A stretch of 64,000 nucleotides of DNA, taken from assembly GCA_028753945.1 (NCBI GenBank), contig JAPNXP010000015.1, positions 1,302,001 to 1,366,000 on the forward strand, written 5' to 3'. The translations under genes were made by a program, and so were the position numbers. Of the stretch, positions 9,939-22,304 are shown piece after piece. This DNA comes from Hexactinellida sp. DTS-2022. Taxonomy: Eukaryota > Porifera > Hexactinellida. A model generated the notes under the pieces. It was not told the DNA's origin, ran no database searches, and saw only the letters and a program-made list of their open reading frames with translations. Numbering within the stretch: position 1 is the first letter of the stretch; the number at the start of each line of letters is the position of its first letter.

Positions 9939-12900
9939 ATGTCAACTAACATAAACGACATCAATGAATGCTGCAGGAAAGGTCTGGTGGATCAACTTCA
10001 GAACATCCACGCTAGAGGGAGACTAGTTGAGAACCTACAGAACAGCAGTGGGCTCTACGGATACAAGCCTCTACACGTTGCGGCAGCTAGCAACCAGAAA
10101 GAGGTGATCCAATACCTGCTGAGTATTGATGAACCCATGAGGCACATAGAGGGCAGGGCAAGCAGCAACTACACTCCTCTGCACTTGGCTGTTTCATTCG
10201 GGAGCACGCAGTGTGTAGAGACACTATTAAGATATAAAGCTGAAATAAACGCAAGAGATTCATATGGGAAAACTCCATTAGACATCGCAAATGATAAGAA
10301 GATTAAGAAAATAATTATCTTATTGAAGAAAGAAAGTAAGTTTTTACAATCGTTTTATTCCAACTAAATAAGATTTAAATTACTGAAGTAAGGAACATAG
10401 ACTGATTAATATAAAAGTATAAAAGTAACAAAACGTTGGACTCTCTATTTCCTGATACAAACAAGTTAACTATTGATTCAGGCCTCAAACTTTAGATTTT
10501 ATTAAATAAACCTTTATACTTAGTAAGTTATTGACGCAACCATTTGGCTAATAATTAGGTCATACGTATACGTATCAGAATGTAATCAATACTATTTAAT
10601 CTATCAAACTAAATTACATAAATATGGTAGTTTACCCTTATTGATTAAACCACTCACTAATAACATCAATTTCTGTGAAATCGTGGAATTCCCACCCAAA
10701 AATTACCTAGGAATTAATTATATATTAAAATAAACACGGTTAATGGCTCTTCAGTTTCAGATAAATATTTTAGAAGCAACTAATTATAATTCCAGTGTGC
10801 AATTTTGTTGTACACTATTCAACTCACATTCCGGTGAGATATTTTGTATTAAATTAAACTATTAATTACAAAGTTAGTAACACTCAAAATTTAACTTAGA
10901 AATCATTAAATTTATATAGCATAGTATGGTTGTTGCTATGCTATGTAATTTATGAATAATAATTTCTATAGATTTGAATCGGTCTATTTGTACCTACATT
11001 GCTATCTCCCCGGAAGACTCAAATAGAAAAGAGGATATGCACAATGTCATACGAAAGATCATTGAAGATATTAGTCCTAACCCAAAGAATGACAAGGAAA
11101 TAGTCTACAAGGAGTGCATTGGACTCGCCCTAGAGAAATTACATAGCATGGAAATACCTTGTGTAACAAACGGTATCGACATATTAGGTTTGATAACTAT
11201 AACTAATCAAATAATTGTATACACGCAGCATATTGAGTATTGCATTCAATATAAGAATCTTCACATATTCGGCTGGTATCTCACCTTAATACGTGCAATC
11301 CGCTTTGACGCAAAAGATATAGTAAAATGCCTTATCCATATGTCACAAATTCCAGCCCACATTTGCCCTAATGAATACTTTTCATTAGGACACATAAATA
11401 GCATCAACTTTATGATCGACAAAATGAGACATAATTGGGACAATGTCCAGATTTCACTCAGGATTCCTATTAGAGTTGCAAACGTCGTGTACAATTCGAC
11501 AAACTTATCTCAATACTTAGAATGGATGCTACTTCTGCATGGTGAATCGATGTGGTGTGTGGGACACCAGTGCCAGCCAACTGTGAATGACCCAATAGAT
11601 AATAGCAAAACTTGTGTAATAATACCTTTTGTCAATTGGTGTCGTATGAAATTAGCAAAAATTCCACCAAGAGTCTTGGACTCCACTAAATTATCAAGTG
11701 TTGGCAAGCTTAATATCTCCAATAATTTACTGAGATGCGTCCCTCGTACACTCATTCAGTTCAGGTCATTGGAATTTCTGAATTTATCTAACAACAATAT
11801 ATCTACTCCAATTCCCTGCCATATACTAGCACTAGACTCTTTAAAGAGACTTGACCTATCACACAATCAAATAACGGAATTCTCTTCGAATAGAAACGAA
11901 GGAAGCTTACTCTGCCAAAGTCTAAGTAAGCTGATCCTTTCACATAACAATTTTAGGAGCATAAACAACGATTTTTCCATTCCGAATCTATCTGTAATTG
12001 ACTTGTCCAACAACCAACTTGTTAGCGTCCCTCTGTTTCTGGCAAACTGTACAATCCTCAGTGAACTGAAGCTTAAGCAAAATCACGAGATTAACAACCT
12101 ACCAAGTTTCTTGGGAGACTTTGGACACTTGCATAATATAGAAATCGATCTGATGAACTTCTCTCCCTCGCTCTCAATCAGCTCCAGTCAAAATTCCAGA
12201 CAGTTGGCGAAAGATATAAAGAAATGTTTGAAGGCAGGACGATCTATCAATGCTATTAAGGTGTTCTGTATCGGCGAGGATGAGGACATTAGGATGGATT
12301 TTTTGAAAAAGTTAATGGACGAGAAAGAAATTCCTATGTGCCACGAAAGTAGCCCCATGCATTTAGTTAATTTGGAGAATGCAAGCATAGGTGGGAGTAG
12401 GAGAGGGCGCATAACAGTTTGGAATGTGCGTAATAAGAATATTGAAGTCACAGCAAAAGTATTGAAAAGTATAAGTGAACTTAGATCGTTAATATTCATC
12501 GTGATTAATTTGGACAAAGGAATTGGCGAGAGTGTGAAAAAGTGGGTTCATGAATTAATTAAAATTAATGCTTCATACAGATCATATGATTGGATGAAGT
12601 GTGTCAGTGTTATAGCTCTCAGATCTCCAATGATTCCTAGCTTGGAAACCACAATTATTGAGAGGGGAGGGAGCATAGAAATTTGCAAACGGAATTTCCG
12701 AAAATACACAGAGTGCCAGATTGTACAACTTAGGGAAGATTTATTCTCTGTCAGGTGTAAAGAAATTGTTGCATTCCGAGAACACCGGAGTGAAATAACT
12801 ATTGAACAGGAGAAAATATCCTCAGACTACAGCGCAGTATACCAGTGTTTCATTAGTTATGCTTCATTGAAATATAAAGTTGATAAATCTAAAAATCCCA

Positions 12901-15900
12901 TCGTGAGTAAAGAAACGTTCATTAAGCTTTTTGAACATACAAATGAATACGAAATAGTGAAGCTACTAGAAATAACCGGTGGTATCGTGGCGCTGTTAAG
13001 GTTATTAGAACGTTTCGGTCTAATAGTCTACCTGGACGAGATTCGTAACACCCCAATTGTCCTCAGGCCTTGTGCCTTGTATAACACGCTTATTCGCATT
13101 GTAACAGAAGATGCCCCCTACTTACAATACGGTTTGCTTTCAATGCAAAAGTTCGCAAGTCATATTGATGTCAATCCTTACTCTGTGAAGTTCCAATGCG
13201 CCTATGACTACATACTGCTGTTAAGGAAGCTAAACCTAATCATGGTCCTATCCAGACAGCACTTTATCGTTCCTTCCAACCTGCCTTGCTTGGAGAAGGA
13301 AATAAGTATTGAACAACAATTTCGATCACTATGGAATAATGCACAAGCCGATATTGATAGAGAAGATTACAACCATCGTTTATTTATCATCAGTAGTATG
13401 TCAGAGGGGTACTGCAATGAATTAATAGCTGATATCCTGTACGAGACTCCTATCTTGAGTACAATTGTAAGTAACAAGTCAATGGAACAGCCAAATGAGC
13501 TCTTTTATGATAACAATAACTCAGAAAAAAACGCTAGCTTTTATAGTGGAATTGAACCAGCTAGACGAAGGGCACACTCTTCTTACGAACTGGAATTGGT
13601 ATCTTCTGACAATAGCAGAACAGTTTCTGTTTGGAAGAATAACTTTTTATATGTTGATTCAAAAAAAGCCATAAAATTACTTGTACGCGCATTTTTCAGG
13701 GAGAATGAAAAGGGAATCGAGATTGTCACTGCAAGAGATCCTTTAAAAATTGGCGATTCGTTTCTTTTTCGCGTAAAGACTATTCTTTATAACAAATTTA
13801 GCGAGTTGGAACTTAGAGATGTTTTAGCCGTACCTCATAAACACTTGAAAGACAATAAAAGCACATTTATGATTGATTCTTTTTACAAATATTTGAAATT
13901 AGAACCTGAAGTTCGATGTAAAGTTAAGGAAGGGTCTATCAGTAAGGAATCTCTTGAAATATTCGCGCCAGAAATTTTTGTCGATCACAGTTATACTGGG
14001 TTGAAATTTGAAGAGTTGCCTTATAATCCAAACGATATAAATTCTAAGCTTGGAACTAGGCATAGCTGTGTGTATAAAGGACATTTTAAAGGCGAACAAG
14101 TTGCAGTGAAGGAGTTAGGACTCAATAAGAGTAATTTGAAGTTACGAATTTACCACGAAATGTTAAAAGAAGCAAAGTTACTGTCTGAGTATCGACATTC
14201 ATGTCTGATTAATGTAATCGGAATTTCTTCAACTTCTTTACAAAAATGTTTCATAGTTTTAAAGCTTGCTCCTTTTGGAGAGCTGGGGTCCTTTCTCTTG
14301 AAAAATAACCCACTTAAGCCACGGCTCCTCTACATTCGTTTTACCCAACAAATAGCTGCTGGCCTCGATTTCCTACACACTCATATAAAGGATGTTCCTC
14401 TTATCCATCACGACTTAAAACCAGAGAATATTCTAGTCATTTCAGATCAAGTTGAATCGTACGTGAATGTTAAAATAGCTGATTTGAATATGTCAAAGAA
14501 CAGAGCAGGCGTGGATGGAACGACAGGATATCGTGCCCCTGAAATAGTGTCACACCATGCCATGGTGACACATGATTATAAAATCGATGTATATTCATTT
14601 GCAATGGTTTTGGTGAATTTAATCTCTCATAGAGTTCCTTTTACCAACATGTTAACAGCAGATACTGTAATTACTATTAAGAACTTACGTCCAGATTTAA
14701 AATGGCAACTGTACTTCGAGAGAGGCATTGTATCTCTCTTGCCGGTAATACAAGCTTGTTGGAATCATCAGCCCCAAGATCGGCCCGATATGAGATCAGT
14801 GTTATCTGCTGTATCCTCACCATCTCTCCAGCTACTATACTCCAACCGATCTCTACCAACAAATTCTAGTTACAATCCAATGGTGTCATGTCCCATACGA
14901 GTTACAGAAAAATATGAAATCTTATGCTATGCGTTTTCTACAACATACCAAGGAAAAAATTTCTATACCAAGATATGTGTCTATGACATTGATAATAATC
15001 ATTTAATTGAGAGACCGTTCGAAGATTTCTTGAGACATAAAACGCTTCTACAGATGTGCTCTCACAAGAATATGGTCATTCTAACTCTGCAAGAAGCTGA
15101 TCAGATTGAGAATAGATGTTATTTAGTGCAATACAGTATCGTTGGGTTCGATATGGTTCTTGTTGCTAATGTTTGCCTACCAGAAGAGATATTCCTAGTT
15201 CAAGCGATGTGTGTAGATGAGGACAGAATCTACCTCGCACTCGGTCCTAGCATATTTGTATTCAGAATGGATTCTCTTCAGATGGAAAGAGAGATTGAAG
15301 AGTTTGAGACTAATATCCAATGCATGCTATCACACGGAAAGGAACTGTGGATCTCAACGCAGCCTTCTCTTAAAGAAGCTCCTTCTTTGAAAATTAGTAT
15401 TCTGGGGAAAAAAAATCTAAAAATAGAGCATAGAATTGCACAAGATATGGACAGCCCAAGATGTGTTTCTCAAATGACTCCCTCGACCCTACAGATACGA
15501 GACGCTCATCAGACCGAACAACAAATTTGGTGTCTTGATTCATATCGACCAATTGTGTTCATATTCGATTCTGGGGAAGCTAAGAACTATATAGGATCAA
15601 TTGAATTGAACCAATATCTGCCAGAAAACGCAAAATACTCGCGTGAAGAGGGTAGAAGGTACAGATACAAGAACACTAAGATTTGTGCCTCGACAAACAC
15701 AATGTGGATCTCTACACAAAATGGATATATTCTGATCTTCTCTACCGATTCGTATTCACCGGAGTTACTAATGACTCTGAATACGTTCCTGGGCCCGATT
15801 GTCTTTCTAACCCCTCTTGAGCTTCTCAGAGGCAGCATGGTCGCGTGTTGTGGACAGGTAATTATAAATAATGAAATAGGGGCACAATTGTTCTAATAGA

Positions 15901-16870
15901 TAGTTGAGTAATATGATTTGGAAATGTTAATTTGAGGACATTATACATTTATAATAAGCTAAGTCTAAACAGCATTAAGGAATTATTAACATGAATCTAA
16001 ATTGTTTATTAAACTAAATATTAGCCCCAATATTTCAATTGATGATAAATATCAATAAATCTATTTTATATAGTACTGTTAATCACCTAATAATTCATTA
16101 AACTATTTTACCAAATTTTTTGCAAAGTACGTAGACGATTAATACAATCGATTACTTACATAGCAAGGATAGTCGATACACAGTCTGAATAAATTTAATT
16201 AATAATTGTTAATTTTTTGTCAACAATTGCAACAATAGTTGTAGTATTATGTAGCAGCACAATAAATAATTATTAACAAATATATATTTAATGTATGTTG
16301 TTAAGTTTTTAATTTTATAAATAGTTAAATCTAAATTTACTCTATAAATAAATAACTTCTCTAAAATATAATGATTAGACTTAATTAACATATATGTATG
16401 TTTACAGTTTATGGACGTGCCTGGTGTATCCGCGTGCACACCAGGACTTTCCATAAACTGCAACATACATATATTCTTGTTTCTTTTAGGACTTCATCCA
16501 TCCATTCTATAACTGTGAAGAAAAAATATTCTACGACATTCTATCCCTACACTCAAAAGATGGAAACTTCAATCGCAGTGAAGAAATCAATAAATTGATT
16601 AGTTCTACCAATCAGAATGGTCGGGTCCTCAATGGGGACGAACATAAGGACCAAACACCAAAGAAACACGACATAGTCCTATGGGAAGCTTACAACGCAG
16701 ACATTTACAAACTGGTAGAGAAGACTAAAGATAGTAAATTCTGGAAAACAGACGAAGCATTAAATTATTCTCTCTCTAAGGAGATATTGGAAGCGATCAA
16801 CCAATCGGGTCAAGAGGATTATTTCCTGAGCGAAAAATACAATCCTCATGAAAACACCACTACACTCTAA
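9939..16870 (+). CDS. LRRK1-like Roco protein kinase, three exons
   Basis: I model exons 9939-10335, 10972-15857 and 16490-16870. All borders are GT..AG and the phases join without a shift, giving 1,887 residues. Domain order: ankyrin repeats (about 45-132, TPLHLAV-type); a helical linker; leucine-rich repeats (about 358-528, LNLSNNNIS-type); a Roc-like region (about 560-690); COR (about 740-1000); a protein kinase (about 1150-1415); a beta-propeller-like region (about 1437-1760); and a 126-residue C-terminal exon. This order matches LRRK1 of animals, which is about 2,000 residues long. The kinase keeps AVKE lysine (about 1177), HHDLKPEN (about 1277) and RAPE, but DFG is DLN and the glycine loop is LGTRHSCV. 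The Roc P-loop position reads GEDEDIRMDF, with no GK[ST]. Exon 2 has no ATG at its start, so it depends on the splice. The upstream frame stays open to an acceptor at 9921, so the true start may lie in an earlier exon. Confidence 0.88.
10336..10971 (+). other. Intron 1 of the LRRK-like gene
   Basis: This 636-bp intron starts GTAAGT and ends TTTCTATAG. The preceding exon ends in phase 1 and the split codon reads AAT. It is AT-rich and I see no gene or clear repeat inside. Confidence 0.75.
15858..16489 (+). other. Intron 2 of the LRRK-like gene
   Basis: A 632-bp phase-0 intron with donor CAG|GTAATT and acceptor TTCTTTTAG. If it is retained, translation runs 12 codons on to a stop at 15,894-15,896, which would give an isoform without the last 126 residues. 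It holds the hairpin listed at 16,390. Confidence 0.7.
16390..16474 (+). ncRNA. Candidate intronic miRNA-like hairpin
   Basis: The two arms (16390-16427 and 16438-16474) pair over almost 38 bp around a 10-nt loop. CAGTTTATGGA and CCTGGTGT on the left arm are fully complementary to the right arm. A four-base internal mismatch and a one- or two-base bulge interrupt the stem. It lies on the sense strand of the LRRK-like intron, about the size of a small pre-miRNA. I know of no family match. A tiny palindromic MITE is the main alternative, but no target duplication is obvious. Near-perfect pairing would also suit an endo-siRNA source. Confidence 0.35.
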
Positions 16871-17004
16871 TCCTGCTAATTCGACACAATTGATATTATT
16901 GTAGAATTGTTTAAATCGCTCAAATACAGTAAATATATATATTGATATTGTAATTTAAGTTTACAAATAAGAATTTTTTTAAGAAATTTAAATTAGAATA
17001 CATA
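16871..17004. other. 3' flank of the LRRK-like gene
   Basis: AT-rich 3' flank without a canonical AATAAA in the first 100 bases. It probably includes the 3' untranslated region. Confidence 0.4.
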
Positions 17005-17519
17005 TGAGCCCTTCGGTCTCGGTCGCTTCGCGATGGATAACTCAACCGCTATGCGGTCGCTTTTTTTCAAAACTGTATACACGTAAATATTAACATAAAA
17101 ATTTGAAAAAATTGAATTCGTAATCAGCATACTTGTTTCTCTTACAATTTCTTACAATTTTGATTCAGTCGTTGCACAATTTAGTCACATAATAAAATAT
17201 ATTGTATTGCATGTCTCTTCAAAATTTTAGAATTTTCACTTTTAATCTGCGCCAGGCGTTAATTCGGCTCATGTAAGGCTGAGCAGCGGTTTTCAATTGA
17301 GTCACGGAGTGTCGAATCGTCTCGAAACGACCGAGACCTAAGAGCCCGTTTTTACAAATTTGACTCGATTTATAATAGATAAATATTACATAAAAATATG
17401 CAACACATAGTGATACACGATTTGAAATTTATTAGTCACTAGTGCGCTTCGCTTGCTAGGTCGCTTCGCGGCAGAACACAACCACACACCAACCGCTTCG
17501 CGATTGGTGTATGGGTATA
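17005..17519. repeat. Fragments of dispersed repeat R1
   Basis: At 17,005 the R1 head GAGCCCTTCGGTCTCGGTCG recurs, followed by hairpin-forming CGCTTCGCG motifs and, near 17,121, the R1 internal motif AATCAGCATACTTGTTT. An inverted head fragment (CCGAGACCTAAGAGCCCG) lies near 17,330 and more CGCTTCGCG hairpins near 17,460-17,505. No 3' end like that of the full copies is seen. No gene is present. Confidence 0.6.
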
Positions 17520-17882
17520 CAGTCAACTCCCGTTATAACGAAGTGCTCGGGACCGTGGTTTCATTTCGTTATAACCGGAGTTCGATCTTAAAAGAGTCCG
17601 TTACAAGTGCAATTTCGTTGTAACCGGTGTTTCGTATAAACGGATTTAGTTATAACCGGAATTCGTTATAACCGGAGTTCGTTATAACCGGAGTAAAATC
17701 AATAGCTTAGAGGCTATATGGGATTTAAATGACTTCATTATAAGCGAAATTTCGTTATATCCATTTCGTTGTAACCGAAGTTTTAATAATGCAATAAGAT
17801 AGAAGGATTTCCGGACCATTGAATTACTTCGTTATAAGCAGGTACTTCGTTACATCCGACTTGGTATAACGGGAGTTGACTG
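17520..17882. mobile_element. pogo/Tigger-like MITE with TA duplication
   Basis: A 363-bp element starting CAGTCAACTCCCGTTATAAC and ending GTATAACGGGAGTTGACTG, between TA at 17518-17519 and TA at 17883-17884. Many internal copies of TTCGTTATAACCGGAGT in both orientations fill the body. It has no coding capacity. Confidence 0.85.
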
Positions 17883-18137
17883 TACTTCATAACATTGGTT
17901 ATATAGCGTAAATAGGCCTAAAATAGTCAAATTTAACAATGTGAAATTTTATGATTACGTCATCATGTGGTAATGAGAAAGCATATTGGCAATCTGGTGT
18001 GAACAACGTGTCCGCATCATTAATGTGCATGTTCTATTAAATTTTAAGACTTTTATCTCTTAGAGGGTGCGAATTATGTGCGATTAAGTGACTTTTCACG
18101 CTTCTGAAAATGTGATGACGTCATAACTTGGCGAGGA
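17883..18137. other. Intergenic DNA, nothing seen
   Basis: AT-rich sequence between two MITEs with no supported feature. Confidence 0.5.
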
Positions 18138-18285
18138 CAGATGCGAAGCCAGGGGGAGGCAGGGGGGGCTTCAGCCCCCCCCTAATTTGAGGCGTCCCTC
18201 CCTGTGAGCATAAAATCCTCACAGAGGTTCCCCCCTGAAACCCCTCTGCCTCCCCCCCCTGCCGAAAATCCTGGCGCCGCCTCTG
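18138..18285. mobile_element. hAT-like GC-rich MITE
   Basis: A 148-bp element with inverted ends CAGATGCGAAGCCAGG and CCTGGCGCCGCCTCTG. It is flanked by the imperfect 8-bp direct repeat GGCGAGGA (18130-18137) and GGTGAGGA (18286-18293). The interior has long G and C runs that pair across the element. The 89-residue minus-strand ORF crossing it is a repeat translation. Confidence 0.65.
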
Positions 18286-20290
18286 GGTGAGGAGTGAGAT
18301 ATTTTGACTGGAAACCGGGTGCCAAAAATCAGATTTTGAAACCGTCGTTTCTTCAAACAACTCGGAACATACAAACAAATATATACCCACATATTAAAAG
18401 TTTGTGTTTTAATAGTACGAGCCCTTCGGTCTCCGTCGCTTTGCGACGGTTCGGCGCTTCACGCATCAGTTAACAGCCGCTGCGCGACCTTATTACGCCT
18501 TGAAACTAATCATTTATAATTATACATCTCTGTGGTGTATTAAATGTATTCCTCATAAAGTCCCCTTAATATAGGGTGACCAAAAGATTTTGGGCCAAAA
18601 CCTGGACATTTCTCAAAATTTCGACAAAAATCCTGGACAATCCTGGACACAGGTTATTAAAAAAACCCTCACAGACGGGATGGGAGTGTGCTCCTTCTGA
18701 TTACACTTCCCCAATGTTTAATTTAACTAGAATTTCAATATTCAAATTACATTTCATCTTAGTGTAATACAATTTAATTAATGTTTGAATTGTGAAGACT
18801 TCAAATGTTTAATTAACATCGCATTGATAACTACCCAAATTTCCCAGGTAACTTTGATTATAGAAAAATTTCAATTAATGTTAAAATAAATGATATGTCA
18901 TTTAGTTCCATATTCACATACCAGGCTGTAACTCGGAATGTATATGAGCTAGAGAGTCAAACTTTGTTTTAAATGATAGATAATAAAGAGGGTAAATAGA
19001 ATACAAGCTAAGGAAGATAAGTAGCTTTTTCAATTCCAGAAGGAACTTAGCCTTAAATTAATTAAAGATTAATTATTACAAATAGAAATTAGGAATACGT
19101 GCTAGTATTTACGTTACTATTTTGAATAATAGAATTGACATCATCATCAAATTGTAAAATATTTCAACTTCCAAGTGTTTTAATTGCACTTGTATGAAAC
19201 ACATATTCACTTACAAACCAATCAATAACAGTCATTATCTTTAGTAGGCTTATGTAATATGTTCTATTGTATTCAGTATACTATAGTATAGAGTAATTAC
19301 AATATGGAGAAGATGGCTGATTTATGTAAATAATCGATAATAAAACGTAGAATTGATTAGCGACCTAATAATTTTAATTGATATATAAAAGAACATCCTT
19401 AGGAGAATACAACCTATATATTTTCAATAACTAATTCGAATTATTAAAGAGTCACTGGACCAGAATACAAATTTCGATATAACTGACGAACAAAAGCGAA
19501 ATTGAGAAATCAGGCTTCGAGGTGATCATCTCCAGGAAATTCTATATCTCCTGTCAAAATTTTAAATCTCTATCACCAATGGTTTAGTCAGGCCATCGCG
19601 TACGGCCGGCCAGCCGGAAGTCCGACAGGGTAAATTCAATAGTGTGCACTTATAGTATAAAACTATAGTAGGACCCTACTATAACGTTTTTACTAGAAGA
19701 AGCACACTAAAAACTGGACACTATTAGTTTAATGTGAGCGAATCGGAGACAATTGGATGATAATAAAAAATAACTGCAAAAAAAACCTTGACAATTCAGA
19801 AAATACTGGACATCGCACAATAATTGTAAAAACCTGGACTGTCCAGGCTAAAAATTGGACAATGGTCACCCATAGCATTCTAATATACTAAGGCAATGGC
19901 ACTCATGTTTTCTTTTGGACCATGGACTGGTTAAACGAGTCATTTTCATATGCCTTTGATTTGCAAATTTTTAGTCCCCTATAGATCCCCTCATTATTGT
20001 ATATTGTTAGCATCATTATGTCATAGCATACTGATGTCAGGCGTCACAATCGAATAATATTTTTGAACCTGAATTCAGTGGAATGGGAACTTATTAAACA
20101 ACCACAAGTTATTTTTATGTTCAATTTTATTTACTATACACCCATTATGTTTGTATTTGGTCACGATACGATTAGTTTAATGTAAAAACGAAGTAGAATT
20201 TCCATATAAATTCTGTTTTACGAATTATTACACTCCTGTTTGTCATAATTGTATTGATTTCTTGTGGTTATGCTAGCTACTAAGTGAAAT

Positions 20291-20780
20291 ATGCCACTAC
20301 GTAGTTGTTCGGCTCCAAATTGTAAGGGTTACTACAAATCAAATGACCGGTTCGCGCATTTCAAGATGCACCAGAAAGCAGATCAACTCAGACAAGGTTT
20401 ATTCGGGATATTTGCAGAGAAGAGACACACCGGTTCCCAATGGAGGCGATACATCCCGCGCCGCAACATTACACGTGTGAATCTAAAGCTGAAAGATATT
20501 CTTCACAAGTTTATCTACCGGGATTTCCCTCCTACTATTCTCAATTTGTCACATGCACAGTAGTCTCGAATCAGATGAAGATGAATAGTTTTATCAGCTC
20601 TATCACTTATCCTGAGTCATACAAAGAAGATGCAAGGTAAGTTCTCATTTAGTTCCCTCCCTGAAAATTGGTCATTATGGTATCCCGATTAATATAGCTT
20701 TATACATCCTCGTATAGAATACTATAGCATCATGGTAGTGGCTACTTGTTAGTAAATTTGATCTCTGTTCAAGCCAGTGT
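20291..20780 (+). pseudogene. THAP-domain P-element-type transposase relic
   Basis: The first 90-codon frame starts MPLRSCSAPNCKGYYKSN, which matches the start of the THAP domain at 25,518 (CSAFGCKSNYKSS), including the first cysteine pair. The second pair (C-x2-H) is lost. A frame change then gives VYLPGFPSYYSQ, the counterpart of VYLPSCPSYYQ. Further on, ENWSLWYPD near 20,668 matches KTWSLWYPD at 26,045. Stops and frameshifts follow. It is not functional. Confidence 0.75.
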
Positions 20781-21090
20781 AAGGTGTATTCTCCACTTTC
20801 GATAAATAAGTGGGTTGTAGGATATACTCTGCCTGCATCGGCGTAGCAACGCGGTTTTTTGCGCCACTTGTGTCACAAGTGGCACATTGACAGGAACACA
20901 AATGTCGCTAAATTGATATGAGTTAGTTAAAATATTATACCATGATTACTATCGTTATAAACTTGAAAACCTAGTGTTTTTAGGTTATGTTATGTCGATA
21001 TTTGAACAGGTATATGTATCCCTATCATCATCCACTTGTGGCACAAAATTTCGGATTTTCAAAATACTTTTGGCCGGGTAAAGTAATATA

Positions 21091-21316
21091 CAGTAGAATC
21101 TCGTTAGTACGAATACCAGCCAGGGGACCATCAATATGCATTCGTTCGCCTTATCCGGTGTAAGCGCGTTATGGGGACCCCAGCGTTTTGGGCCCCCTGG
21201 GCTTTAAAACATTAGCGATATGGGGACGGGGTTCCTAAAATGTTCGGGATTTACGAACAGGGGCCCTAAAACGCTGGGATCCCCGAAGCGCGCTTATACC
21301 GGGATTCGTATTAACC
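21091..21316. repeat. Probable pogo-like element, right end unclear
   Basis: Starts at TA|CAGTAGAATCTCGTTAGTA, with GCGCGCTTATACCGGGATTCGTATTAA near the other side. The two halves are partly inverted copies (GGTGTAAGCGCG against CGCGCTTATACC). No clean right terminus with CTG|TA was found. Confidence 0.45.
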
Positions 21317-21547
21317 AATATGATTGTGTTGAAAAGGCTTTGCAAATATTTTCAAGTTAGTTATTAGTATATTTCTGAATTAATTAAGATCGAGTTTTGT
21401 GATTCCATTAGGTATTGCGCCTGCCCCATGCGAAATTTGTGCCCCTGAGATTTTTCTTAACTTTGTGATGGTATATCTAAACTTTGGATTAACATTTGGA
21501 ATATTTTGAGACTCAGCCCTCCTGCAAGTCTCATAGCCCCACTCACT

Positions 21548-22296
21548 CAGGGGCAGAGTTGTGGATTTGATTGATATTTCATTCAAATCCAAAACAAATC
21601 CATCCAAATCAAATCCAAATCAAATTCAATCCAAATCAAATCCATCCAAATCAAATCAAATACAAATCAAATCCATCCAAATCAAATCCAAATCAAATCC
21701 ATCCAAATCAAATCCATCCAAATCAAATCCAAATCAAATCCATCTAAATCAAATCCAAATACTACAGAGATAATTAATTGAGAAGCGTACTTAGTTAGAT
21801 ATAATATAATATAATATATACTACTGTATTATACAGATATTTATTCACGTTAATACGAACGCCAGCCAACAAAATCTGTTCGAATTACCCAAAATTCGGA
21901 TTTACTAGTCTACTGTTAGTGTATAATATCATCAATATAATTTGTATTACATATTGTATAGTACGTAAATTAAATTTTAAAAATGATTTGACTCAAACAT
22001 TAAATCAAATCCAAATCAAATCAAATAATAGTCAATCAAATCCAAATCAAATCAAATCATTTTCCTTTTAAAATGCATCAAATCCATCCAAATCAAATCC
22101 AAATCAAATCCACAACTCTGCTCAGGGGCGTCTGGCCATACAACCCAGCGGGGAATCCCCACTGGGCCCCCCTTGGGGGTTCCTAATTTGGGCTCCTAGT
22201 TTGATAAGGCCCCCCTTGGGGCCTTATCAGACTATTCTATCTGTACAAAAGCACAGAAAGTTCCCCGATGGGCCCCCCCTGGCCAGGACGCCCCTG
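21548..22296. mobile_element. Outer hAT-like element interrupted by a second one
   Basis: Starts CAGGGGC and ends ACGCCCCTG; the 8-bp direct repeat CACTCACT flanks it (21540-21547 and 22297-22304). After removal of the inner element (21,554-22,120 plus one duplication copy), the outer ends read CAGGGGCGTCTGGCCA and TGGCCAGGACGCCCCTG. The same CAGGGGCGTC terminus occurs in the element at 28,298. It is non-coding. Confidence 0.85.
21554..22120. mobile_element. Inner hAT-like element with AAATCAAATCC satellite body
   Basis: Ends CAGAGTTGTGGATTTGATT and AAATCAAATCCACAACTCTG are inverted, and CTCAGGGG is duplicated on each side (21546-21553 and 22121-22128). Most of the interior is a degenerate tandem array of ATCCAAATCAAATCC units at 21,585-21,760 and 22,005-22,110. 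A 70-residue plus-strand ORF is only the translation of that array. Confidence 0.85.
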
Positions 22297-22304
22297 CACT
22301 CACT

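Noticed and set aside
12188-12517. Minus-strand ORFs within LRRK-like exon 2
   Set aside because: They are shadows of the conserved plus-strand coding frame.
17005-17100. CGCTTCGCG/GCGCGGCC hairpins in R1 heads as tRNA genes or tRNA-derived SINE heads
   Set aside because: No A-box/B-box arrangement or cloverleaf could be drawn.
21561-21773. 70-codon ORF of repeated NPSKSNPNQI
   Set aside because: It is the translation of the AAATCAAATCC satellite in the inner hAT-like element.
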